Positions 25,467-38,700 of a DNA stretch of 64,000 nt are shown here, piece after piece (position 1 is the stretch's first letter; each line of letters starts with the position of its first letter). The stretch is from Penelope pileata (lineage: Eukaryota > Chordata > Aves > Galliformes > Cracidae): positions 558,001 to 622,000 of the forward strand of contig WBMW01005902.1 of assembly GCA_013396635.1 (NCBI GenBank), read 5' to 3'. A program made the translations under genes and the position numbers. Below the pieces are notes generated by a model that was not told where the DNA came from, did no database searches, and saw only the letters and a program-made list of their open reading frames with translations.

Positions 25467-26784
25467 TATGATACTCTGGGGACAACTTTAACTCTAGGTG
25501 AGTGTCAACAGATCTACAACAGCCACTAAAATTCTCAGGTTTTTCAGTTCCATCTCTAGGACAAAGACAAGCACAAATCTTTCTGGCGTTCAGCTCCCCA
25601 TCAGCGCTGCCCCAGCTCTTGGCCTTCAGCTCTCTTACAGGAAGCAAAGGCTGAGTCAGCCTTTTTGGGTTCTGCACCTACGGAGTCAAGGTGGCTGAAT
25701 CCCAGAGAACAGACGTTTAGGCTTCAACCGACCCTCAAGTGGAAAAATGTCTAACTCATCCTGCTGGTGAAGTAGGACAGTATTTTATTCTTTTGCTTCT
25801 AAATGAAGGCCTAATCTGAGCCAAAACAGAACGCTAAAACAGAACCACTGCAGCCTTTCTATAAAAGTAAAATAAAAATGTAGGCACCACAGGCCCTGCA
25901 ATACAATTTACCCAACACCGAAGCTAGCTCAAGGATTATGGATTAAAATAATTGCTCACTATAGTTGTGCTTCAGCCTGCACAGAAAGTTTAAAGGTGAA
26001 CTATTAAAAAAAAAAAAAACACAGATGGCATTAGCACTCTGTAATTATTATGTGTGTATTAGACAATATTCACCGACCTATTTGTCTGTATTGGTGGGGA
26101 GAAGTAAGGAGGTCCTGTTATGTCTACCTAGCACGGACATTTCTAGGGAATGCCAAGCCAAAGGTGATTTGTTCTAAGGGCTTCCAAGCACAGCTGTGAG
26201 GCAGCTTTCTTCAGATAGTTCTGAAATTGTCCCCTCATCATCCGTAAAGCAGAACAGTTCTACCAGTGAAAGCCACAGTAAAAATGTTCATGTTACCTCT
26301 CCATCAGAAGTGTTATCATCGTACACACGCCATACTTGAAGCAAAATTAGATTCTGAGAGAGACCTGATGATCCTTCTCAATCAATATTCTCCACCATGG
26401 CTTAACTGCCGGAATAAATACTAGAAGCCACTTGACTCAGAAACAACCAATTTTGATATGCTTTATTAAATTTGCTTTCTAGTGTACTTTCCAAAATAGA
26501 TGTTGCTAAGGGTTTGACTAGGTCTGCAATGTCAATGAACCAGTTTTGATAGAGGGTTGTATCAGGGTCCTACTGTCTCGAGTCCCATCACAATAATAAA
26601 TCATTTTCCCAGTGCAAACAGAATCTAAATGACCTTTACAAATTATCAAGCTAGGATAAGTATATATCTTCTATTTACTTCATCATGTGGAATTAAAGAT
26701 AATAAAAGAGATTTCTTTAAAAACAAATTAATGTAATGCCTGTGAACAAAAAAGACGTGCACAATTTGGAAGCTGAATGCTGAC

Positions 26785-27005
26785 TTCCAGATGGAAAGAC
26801 CTATTAGATCATCCATTCCCTCTCTTTGCCAAGACAGGAATGTTTCCTAGAGAACATTTCATACTCTTCTGCCTAGTCTAATTTTAATAGCATAAGTGCT
26901 GGAGTTTCTATCACTTTCCTTAAGATTATATTCCACACAAACATAGCTTAAGCTCAGGAAATATTCCTTTTCAGGAATACTTTGGAAAACTTCTTGACTG
27001 CTTTG
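26785..27005 (-). repeat. Old CR1/L3-like LINE fragment
   Basis: On the minus strand it ends with '...aaagagagggaatggatga' and 'tctaataggtctttccatc', resembling the 'ggatggactagatgacctc' end of ancient amniote CR1/L3 elements. Heavily decayed. Confidence 0.5.
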
Positions 27006-30000
27006 TAAAGCAGGCACGAGAGACTGGCATATGCAGACAGGAAACATCAACTCACGAAACAGCGGTCTGAGGCAGAGAGGGCATTCAGTGCTGGGAGGGA
27101 TGAGAGTAGGAAGCCTGCAGCCCTAGAAAGAGCTGTCAGGGGGCTGATCTCTGATAGATGTGCTAGCTGTAACAGACATGCATGTAATGCCTACGTAACC
27201 ACTTGGCACTCATCTGCCCATAACCATGTCCTATCTGAGTAGGACTCATAAAGCAAGAGTCATTTATCTATTTTAGGTACCTTAGGGTGGAATGAATCAT
27301 GCCCTAAAAGTATCAATTTCTCACTACTAATTTTTAAATGAATCAGTAAGCAGGGTCAGATTTAGACAACTATGGTGTGTATGCCTAGAGGTATGCCAGA
27401 AAGCTGAGGCTCAGCTCAGTTGCCCCATGGGAGCTTGGGTACTGCTTTCCTGCAGGCAGCTGTATCCTCGACTTCAGCTCGTTAATTTGGGAGATGAATC
27501 CCATCCCTACAATTAAAAGTGAACTGAATCTCATTCTCTGTGATTGTGTTTGCATAACCACCCTGTATGTGCTTTCCTTCCTAATTCCTCACCCATTTTG
27601 CTTTAGCATTGTGAAAGCCAGAAAAAAGTTAAGCCCAACAGCCTCGCTGGGAACAAGATTGAAATGTCCATCCAGAAAGGTCTGGTTCTCCTTCCCCACA
27701 TCAATGAACCAGAAGTCTCACCCTTTGCTGCAAGAAGGAAGGCTTGGGAAGTTAACAAATCCTCCAGCAGCTCTGCTCTCCCAGTCTTGCTGCACTGCTG
27801 TGTTAGAATCATTTGGTGTTTGCCTTTATGTTACAGAAGAGAAAAGGTTTCAAGAACCACAAAGATTAAGAGGGCTTTTGACAGCACTCCTGCAAGATCT
27901 GTGGATAGCATCTATGCTCAGCTTGGAAAAGAAAAGAGCATTTCTGGTGGTTGCCCTCAGATCCAGGGGGATTTCAGAGAGAGGACTGGCTGCAGAGACT
28001 TGCTACTACCTTTGGGAAGTCACCTTCTAGGAGCCCATCCCTGAGTGAAATTGAGCTCACTGAGAGTTTCTGAACTTCTACTGAAAGCTGTAAAACTTCT
28101 GTCTGTACTGCAGCATCCTTCCTCCATCATATGTGGATGTCCCCATGCTGGATGCCTGTATGTAGCAGATGGAGAATGAAGCTAATCAGTCACATCTGGC
28201 CCAGGCAGTCGCTCCAGAAAGGAGTGTAAAACGAACAGCCATAGGTATTACACGTAATATTATACATGCAATAATACATATTATACATGTAATAATTTAC
28301 ACAATGTTTTAAAATTAACCAAGCTTCTTAACAGATTGCTTGAAGAAGTTTATTTAAATAATACAACCTTTCATTAGCTCTTTCCCACTTTACCTGACAC
28401 ATACCTACAAAATCTTGCCAGCAGAAGAGCAGGTTAAATTCAGGGAGCAGGAACAGCACACAGACACGTCACTGTCACAAGGGTGCTGATTTACATAGTG
28501 TGATCAGTAGGGCCACTCTGACAGATTACGTATTTTGTAGCTTTATTAACTGTGCATCATTTTCACATTCTGTTCCAGTCAGCTTGTGACAGATAACTAT
28601 TTTTTAAAATCAGATCTCAAGGAAAAGAAGCGTCAATGTGGAAAAATAAATACATTACTCAAGCGTCTTGAAAATATTGAACAAAATGATACATCAACTT
28701 AAATTGGTGAAATCACGGCGGGTAGCTTTAAATAGAAAGCTTTTGAAGTAGAAATATCACAAAGCATTAGACATTTTATAAATTTCAGTTAAATTAGTAT
28801 TAGAAAAATTATTACTGTTATGTTTTCATTACATATTGAGCTGGATCTGTCTTCCTTTGAAGTCACCAGGAATATTAACATCAATTTAATTAACTCGAAG
28901 CAAGATTTAGCCCAGGAGTTATTTCACCATGGATAAAGGAGAAAATGAAGTCTGAGTCTCAGCTTTTCCAGCAGGGCACTGGACTCAGACCCACAGAGGT
29001 ACTTAGATACCTATCTCCCACTACACAGGAAATAGGCAAGTAAATATATTTAAGAGCCTGGATCTCATTGGCTCTGATCCGTATTGAACACAAAAAGTAT
29101 TCAGCATTTCCGAGGAGGGAGAGGGAACAGTAGGTATAGCAATGTGAGAAAACAGCAAGATAAAATCATATTTATAAAAAAAGGTAGCTCAGCCTTTGCA
29201 ACTACGAGGGCTGGATTTTGTTTTCCAGCATTAATTGTGAGCTATGGGAACTTAATGCCACTATTCAATAGCTATGTGCTATTAACATAACGATGTTAAT
29301 TAACATACCATCCGTGGATTGAGTTCAGTCTTGGCCTTTGCATGGTACTGCTAACAACCATCTCCTCCAACGTAACAAAGACTGCCTGACTGGAATCACT
29401 CCGCAGGACACAGCCAGCAGAGGAACCACCAGATGAAACACCTCCGTTATAGCAAAGCTAATCAGTTATGTTAATAGGATCAGAAGCTAGCTCAGTCTCA
29501 GTGTAAAGACTGTGACGGCTCAAGGAACTGTCTCAGATTGTCTCTTCTCATTGCCTTCTTGAGTCTCAAAGAAACCTATCGCATTGCCAGGATAGCTTTC
29601 AACTGCCAGCCTTTATTTTGTGCATTATATAGATCTATGCATGCCAAGGTGACACAGAAATAGTATTCAAATGTTTCACCAGTTCCAGAAAAATAGACTA
29701 GCTGAATGAAAGGAACCCCCAGTCTGTATCCTCTTTTTCAAAAATGAGACTGTGCCAAACAAAATCTCGTTGGCTCTTTCATTCACCTTGTCTGCATCTG
29801 GAACTTGATTTGATCCAGAGTACAATATGTAAATTCTGTAATCATGTAATCACCATTTTTCCTTTGTATATTTTACAAGTCTTCCATTACTTAGGGAGTT
29901 ATTTAAAGATAAACTCTGAAATGTCATTGTATTTCAAATTAGTTTCCTCGTGTATTGTGTTTGTGGAAGTACTAGATGATTCTCTTCACACAGAATTTTC

Positions 30001-30697
30001 CTGCCTACATTAATCTCTCCCACTCAAAAACCCACACAATGAACCATGGGAGGAAATTTTCCTTGAGATCCTGTGGAGCCTGAAGTTCAAACTCAATTGC
30101 TACAGAATAAGCCCTGTGTTGTGTCCAAACACTGCTGGTTTCAAGGAACACAGAGCCTTAGAGACTTACAAAAAGGCCACAGCAAACCCTTCAAAGGTTC
30201 TGTGTCCCCATCAGTCTGGGTCCTCAGCTGGCCTCATCTCAAATTCACTGAGTCTGTATTACAAAGATACTCTGTAGTCACAAATCTCTGAATCTCCTTT
30301 GCTGTAAATGAACAGTGTGACTCCATATCTACTAAGCCCTTTTACTGATTTGCTTCAAACTTTCTAGAAAAATTCTAGCACAGAATACAAAGATGTTATG
30401 TGGTAGGAAACAGGAGAGGAGTTGTCTTGGTGAACTAAGGATGCTGGAGTCTGGGGGGAAAGAAGACCTGAACACCAGACAAAGCAGAAACACCCCTTTA
30501 TGAAATCAGCGGTGAATATGTCATGCTACCTCATTGTCTTGTGCCAGCAAAACTCTGTGGATGTTGCCATTTTAATATCTTGGAGAAATAACAAGAAATA
30601 ACCATAAGTACACCAGCAGAAGTCCTATGTCCTCTTTCAGAACTAGATGCTACAGATGGCTCTGCTACAAATATTTTTTGAGTCCTCATTGTTCATG

Positions 30698-31130
30698 GGA
30701 GATCACAGAATGGGTGATCTTGGAAGGGCTCCACAGTATAAGTAAAGGCCATGTCGTCCAACCTGGGCACCCCCATGTCCAGGCAGCTTTTGGAGATCTC
30801 CAAGGAGAACCTACAACCTCTCTGGGTACCTGTGCCAGTGCTCTGTCATCCTGGTACCTGGGGTTGTTCCCACCCAGGTCCAGGACTTTGCACTTCTCCT
30901 TGTTGGAATTCATGAGGTTCCTGCCAGCTCATTCCTCCAGCCCATCCAGGTCCCTCTGGATGGCAGCACAACCCTCTGGTGTACTAGAAACTCCTCTCAG
31001 TTTTACTTAATCTGCAGATTTGCTGAGGGTACGCTCCACTCCATTGACCAGACTACTCATGAAGATGTTCAATAGGACTGGACCCCTGAGGTACACTGCT
31101 AACATTAGTCCTTAATTACAAAATCGAGGG
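30698..31130 (-). repeat. CR1 LINE ORF2 end and 3' part, inverted
   Basis: Minus-strand CR1 with 'gtccaacctgggcaccccca', 'ggactttgcacttctccttg', 'ctctggatggcagcacaacc' and 'aagatgttcaataggactgg'. Confidence 0.85.
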
Positions 31131-32689
31131 TGATCCTCTTACTATCAAATCTCATAGATTCAGCCCTGAATCACCCTCTGGTTATGAAATTAAAACACAG
31201 CAAAGAAAGTCCAATCTTCCTCGGCAGTAGTCCATGATCTGAAGCTGTCAGCATAGTTGGCTAAACACACATCATCCTTTGTGAAACCTCTTCTGAGCAT
31301 TTCAGTCATGCTACAGCAGAATTTTCTGCATCAAGACCACATTCGAGTTTGCTAGAATCCAGCTGCAACAGTTTTTTTATTATATTTAAAGTACCATTCA
31401 GAATGTAGATGAGGTGGCTGTGCTAAAGAACAGCTTTATCAGTCTCACTAAAATACATCCAGAAGACAGCAAAGCAACTAAGCAGCCTTATTTTAAAGCA
31501 AAACAAAAATATCTTATACAGGCTCTGCAAATTTGTGGAGCTGCTGGGATTATACTTTAATGTAATCTATTCATTATAACTACTATGGGTAAAAAGATAC
31601 CAGTAGGTACAAAAGAATAATCCTGCAGCCAGAATAGTCAGAATTCCTGGTGAGACAGGTGTGGCATCTCAAGCATGGCCTGGACATCTGTGTCAACAAT
31701 TGCTAAGGTGAAAGCATTAAAAAATATGCTTTCAGTATAAGCACAGACAGGGACCAAAAATTTAAGAGTCTTGCATAAAAAGTGATCTTATAATCTGTGT
31801 ATTTAGCTTTTTTTACCCATTTTTTTAAAATCTATTTTTTTACCTATTCCAGTCATCACTTCTGGCTTGTCCATGACGAAGACAAAATATTTTGATTTTG
31901 AATGCAATGTTCATGAAATAATCTATGGAAATCATATAGCTGCTAATGAGAATACAGCATGATTACTGTACATAAATTTGGGAGTTCTCGAGAGGTACTC
32001 ACCATCCTCAGTAAATTCACCTGGAAAAAGGACATTAAAAGCAATCCTTACAACAGTGATCCAACAAGAAGTCTGCTTTTGACAGTTAATACTATAAAAA
32101 TATGCATTGTTCAGCCAAAGATGCAGAATGCATATAGTTATCTTAAACCTGTCACTGCCGGCATTACATCAATCAGCCGAAAACCTTCTTTGCCCAGGTG
32201 TAATTTATTCATATTATTTTGTTATGAAAATCACAAAAGACGTAAACTACACCAAAGCAGAAAGGAGTTGCCAGCAAAATCAGAATGACATAAACATGCT
32301 GAGGATGGGATTCAGTTACCTATGAGCCTCAAACACCATTTTTGATAAACCAGGACCCATCTAGGAATAGTTTATTTGTTACCAACTGCACTCCAGAAAG
32401 GCACTACTCTGCTGTTAGCCCCACGCCTCATCTGCCAGCCCACTGTGGCAGTCCCAGACATCCTAGGGCATTTTAAATAGTAATGGTTGCTTATTTCTAA
32501 GCACTGAATCCCACTCTGAATGTTTGTTTTCAGCAATACCCAAGCTATGTCTAAACTAACTCCAGAAAAAGATGTGCAGAGAAGGGAAGCACAGAGCTAG
32601 CAAGGTGTTCTATCTGAACCAGCTCTGGTTCTGAAACAATACAGCTGAACTAAATCTGAGAAGCCTCACTTTGACACACAGTGTTACAC

Positions 32690-32959
32690 GAGTTTATGTT
32701 AATGGCTGTAAACTGAAAGAAGGGAGACTTAGGTTAGATGCTTGGAAGAAAGTCTTTACTCAGGGTGGTGAGGCACTGGCACAGGCTGCCCAGAGAGCTG
32801 TGAATGCCCCATTCCAGGAGGTGTTCAAGGCCAGGCTGGATGGGCCCTGGGCAGCCTGATCTGGTGGGTGGCACCCAGCCCATGGCAGGGGATTGGAACT
32901 AGATGATGTTTAAAGTCCCCTCCAACCTAAGCAATTCTATGATTCTTATGATTCTATGC
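32690..32959 (+). repeat. CR1 LINE 3' end
   Basis: Carries 'ggcacaggctgcccagagag', 'ttcaaggccaggctggatgg' and the tail 'attctatgattcttatgatt'. It lies just under 1 kb upstream of the first WDCP start. Confidence 0.92.
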
Positions 32960-33873
32960 TTTATTAGTGAGGTCTTTGCCAGCTCAAGGGTCTTTCCATC
33001 ATGTTATGTCAAATATTGCAGATACTGCAGAGTTGAGGGAAACCTGAAGATTTTGGCTGTGTCTTTGCATTTTAGCTGTATGACGAGGGAACAGTCCTTG
33101 GATAGGACAGCTAGGAAGACCAGAAAAGAAATCAGTATTTCTTTGTAGCTGGGAAATCTGACCCACTAAAATGAACATTAATCAGATGTCTGCTTCTAGA
33201 ATTTTTTTTTTTTTAATTTCACCTTCCTTCATCTTCCTATAATTACTAACAGAACAGAATATGATTTCTTTTTTCTACCTTCTTTTCATACCCACTCAGG
33301 TCTTATATCTCTGAAACGCACTGTCCGTCAGAGATTGCAATCTGCCGTGCGCAGTTCTCGGATATATTTAAATCTTCTTTTACCCTTCAAAGGCTGGTTG
33401 AAAGAAGTTTTAGGTCATTATTTCAGGCTGTAGCTTAATACTTAGGTTTAACAGCATATGATCGCTCTCCAGTATTCACCAAAGACCTTCATTCACTGAA
33501 GGTCAAGGTATTAGAATGCTATTTTTAAAGATAGACCCAGCAGTGAAGAGTTAAAAATAGACTTCTACAAAAACGCCCAGTAATTGGTTAAACCTTATGA
33601 GCCATCACATGAAGATGATAACTCCTCCCAGGAAGAGACATAGGAAAAGCAGCTTTGACATGGATTTATACTTAGAAGAGCAGCTGCAGGCTTACTGGGA
33701 AGGAGTTCAGAATATAGGCTCTTGGACAACTAGCAGAAAAAAAAAAAACAATACAGCTTGATTCTGCAAAGGAAGGGAAGGAAATAAAAGACATTTTTTT
33801 CCTCAACATCATCTGCAAATGAATTCCATGGGTCCTCCTCTTTGGAACAATCACCAGTAGACAGCTTAAAAAG

Positions 33874-35796
33874 ATGGAGCTGGGAAAGGCGAAGCTGCTG
33901 AGAACTGGCCTCAATGCTTTATACCAAGCCATCCACCCCGTGCACGGAATTGCCTGGACAGATGGGAAGCAAGTGGTACTGACTGCTTTATACTATCATA
34001 ATGGAGAACTAAAGTTTGGAGATTCAAGTGTTGTCGGTCAATTTGAACATGTGCATGGGCTTTACTGGGGCCCGTGCTGCTCTACAGAAACCCCAGCTCT
34101 GCTTGCTGTTCAGCACAAAAAGCATGTTAGCGTTTGGCGGCTGGGCTACAGCACTGCAGAGAAGAACAAACCCTTGATTTTTCAGACTTGTGAAATTGGT
34201 GAGCCATTCCCGCTGCTTTCCCAGGGCTGTGTGTGGCATCCAAAACAGGAGGTCTTGGCTGTCCTTACAAAAAGAGATGCTTCGGTCTTGCACACTGTTC
34301 GTACGGACAATACCAGAGTAAAGGCAGAGATCAAGAGCAGTGGGCTTATTCAATGTGCTTGCTGGACTAAGAATGGTAATCGTTTAGTAGTTGCTATAGG
34401 CAGTGCCCTGCATTCCTACATATGGGATGATGCTCAGAAAACTCTAAATGCCTGCTCCTTTTGCCCGGTCTTTGATGTGGGAGGTTACATCTGTGCTATA
34501 GAAGCCACACTGGATTTACAAATTGCCGTAGCTACTGAGCTGCCTTTAGATAATATCTGTGGTTTGAACGCGGGCATTACATTTGATGTGCCATCTGGTG
34601 CTGACACTAGTTCTTTAACCTCACAGTCTACTACTGCGCTTGGTGATGAGGAATACTCCATGGACCTGCGAAGAAAGTCCACAGATTCAGATAGATCAGG
34701 CACCGTTGATTCAGTTGCTTCTTCTTCGTCAGGTCCTGTGGATTTAACCCACATCCTCACAAACCACCGTCGGTCTGATCCTGGCCCTTTCATCACTCTG
34801 AAACGCAAAGACTCTGCAGCAATAAATGGTCAAGATTCTTCTTACCTGATCTTGGTAACTTTTGAAAGGAAGGTAACCACCACCAGAAAAGTCAACATCC
34901 CAGGTATTCTGGTTCCTGATATAATGGCTTTTGACCTCAGAGCCCAGATTGTGGCAGTAGCCTCTAATACTTCTAACATTGTTTTGGTATATTCAGTAAC
35001 CTCTTCCTGCATGCCCCATATTCAACAAATCCAGCTGGAAAAAAATGAAAGACCAAAGGGCTTATGCTTTTTGACAGATAAACTCCTATTGATACTAATT
35101 GGGAAGCAAAAATTCCCTGAGCCTAGTTTCATTCCGTCTTCAAGTTCAGACAGGTATGTAATGCGCCTGATGATCAAGGAATTGATGCTGGAAGAAGTTT
35201 CTTCAGCACTGCCAGACACTAAGCAGCATATGCTTTATAACTTTGTATCCTCTGTGAACATACCTGGAAAAAGAAAGTTCTTTGAAAATCTTGCCGCAGA
35301 AGACCAAGATCAAAGCAGGGAGCTGTTAATACCAAGAAGCACAGTTATTCAATCTCCTAGTGGCAGGAGAAGACTCATCGAAGAAGTGAAGAGCCCTAGC
35401 TATGAGCAGAGCTCTTCATCAAGTGTTAGTGACTTGGATGAGAAAAAGCTCCCAGGCGACCCCTCCATTGCCTTGGAAACTTTGGATGCTGAACCTATCA
35501 ATCGCTCAATGGCTCTTCTTGGTTTTGGAACAGCTACCAGACTTTCCAGCAGACCAACTTCCCCTAAAGTGCAGTTCAATGTGATCCAAGAAACATCAAG
35601 TTCTCCTAAAAACAACAATTTGCCAAGTGAAAGAGGAATGAGCCACATATCTAGAAATTTAGAGAGACTTTGTGGCAGTTTCAATGAATTACAACTGAGT
35701 CTTTCTGAAATAACGGACTTTGCTAAAAATGGGAGAAGGATTTCTTTAGCCTATCCAAGTTCACAAGAACCACCGGCTGTCCATATCACTTTCCAG
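33874..35796 (+). CDS. WDCP: WDCP upstream copy, large coding exon
   Basis: The exon holds 641 codons, from ATGGAGCTGGG to a terminal CAG followed by a gtaaac donor. Reading on past the donor meets a stop at 35815-35817, so the open frame seen in genomic DNA overstates the exon by six codons. Upstream, a CAG-TAG acceptor-like site at about 33854-33859 would leave a short 5' UTR before the ATG. This matches the arrangement in the second copy, but the polypyrimidine tract is weak. Confidence 0.92.
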
Positions 35797-38700
35797 GTAA
35801 ACTTTTCATCAACTTAAAAAGTATTGTGATAGGGCACTGATTTTTTAAACAATCTTTTATTTATGTCGCTTTAAATCAAGAAGATGAAGTTTAATTTTGT
35901 CAACTCATGAGAAATGTAAACTGAGTATGGCATGAAATTTAATTTAAAATGGTATTATAATTTGTTATTGAAACAATAATTAAGGATGATGTGGGTAAGA
36001 GAGAATACTTCACACATGAGATCTGTGTCTTCTTTGCGCAACATCTAAGCAAAACTGTCTTGGACAGCAGCTGATTTTGGGTGCATCTATCAAATAAGAG
36101 AACAAAGTCGTGCAGTTAATGATGCACAAAAAAAGTTTGTACACTAGCTTAGTGTAGAGACGAGCCTATGAGTAGCCATAATTAGGGATCTCCACCAGAA
36201 ACCTAATCAATTCAGACCTGAGTTCGAATCCAAAGTTTGAAGGTAGCTAGACTCTCATGAAGGCTGAAACAAAATACTGAATCTCAATGTATGGAAAATT
36301 CAGATGCAGATGATGCCAAGTTGGCTTATTTCTTCTTTAATGTCTCACTGCTAATCTTTACGCAGCTGGACATAATCAATTTGCAAGAAGTATTATCACT
36401 TCAAATTTTCAGGAAAAAAAAAATCTGTCAGCATGCAATTATCATTTCTTTAAATAAATATATGAATGTCAAATCACCATGTTCTTATCCCACCCTCATC
36501 CTGGCAAAATTCCTAGTGGCTTCAATAAGAATTTCAACTCAGGAACATAAGCTGTTCAATTATTTCTTGTCATTAATCTTAGTATTATTAGCAGTAATAC
36601 TAATATCGTGCTGATGATACTTGTGGTCATGCTGATACTAGTGGTGTTGCTGCTAGAACTGGGGCTCCTTTCAGGATGTTGATGCCAATTCCCAATGGAT
36701 TCTTATCTATTATAGGATAAGCAGAAGTATGTCAAGTAATACATTTATTTCACAGTGATGATGCCGAAGTATGTACTTAAACAAATTTGACTCACAGTTA
36801 TACATTCTCCTTTTACTTGAAAGGGTAATACAGACATCTAAGCACTCCTCCTTAAACACTCGTTAAGGGAATTGTGACTCAATTCAAACATATTCATTAG
36901 TTTTCAGCAATTGTTTACTTGGCATTTTAGCAGATTCTCGTGTGCTAAGTACACTGGATAAAAGCAAAGCTTTTGATCTGAATTAGTCAGTAACTTCACT
37001 TGAATATATTATACAAACGATGGTGAAAAAAGCAAGATGTCTTTTAAAAATAATTTAGGATTTTATTTGCCAAGAAGCATGCTCTTCTGTTCTCCAGCAT
37101 GTTCAAATTAATTCTGATTTCTTAACATAAATCAACTTATTTATTTTACAAGCAGCCCTATCTCTTGGATTTGATTGGATTAACCTTTCCAAAGAGAAGT
37201 TCTGACTGTGACACCTAACATTAATCTAAGATCTGAAGTCACTGTGCACATGTTGGCTTACACATGCAGTAAGAATTAATTTTCCTGCTTTTCTCTTTGG
37301 GAATAAAAACAAAAGATAACAAAAGTAGTGCATCTAAGATATTGCCAGAGTGACTGCATTTAGAAAGGCAGTCTCTTGTTTGTCTAAACAGGTTAATTTC
37401 ACGTTGAGCCAGCAGAAAGCCCCTCCAGTACCTCATTATAATGACTCAGAAGTGCCACTTCACAGCTCTCCAAAACACGTAGCTTTTGTGTTTAAACCTC
37501 ACATTTAATGCCTTGCGTAGCTCAGCCCCTCTTCTGAAATCTAATGGGATCACAAAATGATGCCAAAAGATAATGAAAAATAGACTGATGGCAAAAAGGT
37601 CTCCAGACAGAGAGGGAAACATTTGCTTCAGAGGCAGCTAATAATTTTCTCGGAAAATAGTTGTTTTGATTAGTTTGGATTCAGACATCTGAACCTTGCT
37701 CCTCCTTCAGGAGCTGATTTGAGCTCCGGGAGCTCAGAGAGCAGCTGGGCTGTGGGTTCCAGCCAGAATCTGTTCACAGTGCAGCAAGTCAGGAAATAGC
37801 TTTATTGCCTTACGATATAAATATCAGCCAGCAGAAAACATTCTAAACTTTAGGAACACTGCAGTCCAGTCAATAATATGGCCATTACCTGTCAACTTCT
37901 TGTGCCAAGTGCATGTCTCCTTAAGTGTTTGCATAATGCCCGGCACAGCAGAGGCCCAATCTCGATTGAGAAATCTTTTGTGCTATAAGGTATAACGATC
38001 AGTACTACAGAACCGCGTTTACACATTACAAACGTAAAAGGAAAGTTTAAAACATTATAGAAAAAAATGTAGCAATAATTAACAGGTAGTTATGAAGACT
38101 GCTGTGCAGAAGCAGTATTGACATCCATAAAGATTCCAGTCCTGTTTAGAGTATCATAACATAAAACAGAATGTATATTACTTAATAATTCATAATGCCT
38201 GCTTACTAAATAGTCTTCAAAGCCTTTGTTTATCCTGTTAGTGCTAGCCTGCCCATAACTTCTCTGAAGCCATGTCTGTGCAGTGCTACCAAAATTTATA
38301 TTCTTTGGAGCCCCCGGCCATAAAAGAACAACATGATCGCTCACACTTCGGAATGTCACCGCACTATCACTTGTGTAATAGCATTCAGCCACCAGAGGTG
38401 ATTTGATCATTCAACCCTGAAAAGCAAATATTATTGCTCTTTCATCACATACAGACCTGTGATTCAGGCTAGCGTGGGAGAGCAGACAGAGGCAATAAGA
38501 AGATATTATTTAACAAGAAGAAAAAGAAGAGAATTTGTTTCTGTTTCATTTTGCAAAAAAAGATACCTTTATCATCCATTTCCCCCAGAAAAGAAACAGC
38601 TGCAGAATATTTAAACTAGCCTCATTCAAAAGCTAATTACAGTGGCAATAAAGCCAATCTGGATTTGAAAATAATGGCATTTAGGCAAACCTCTCCAGGA

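Larger units (their letters stand above)
21481..33845. other. Spacer between FKBP1B and the first WDCP copy
   Basis: AT-rich non-coding DNA that may include an upstream intron of the first WDCP copy. It holds CR1 fragments at 21783-22040, 23942-24272, 30698-31130 and 32690-32959, an older LINE-like fragment at 26785-27005, and a (TTTTG)n tract. A small cluster of CpGs sits at 33315-33360. No convincing coding exon was seen. Confidence 0.6.

Noticed and set aside
27494..28044. Two overlapping plus-strand frames of 178 and 126 codons
   Set aside because: No recognisable family, no splice or promoter context, and two overlapping frames in different phases point to chance.
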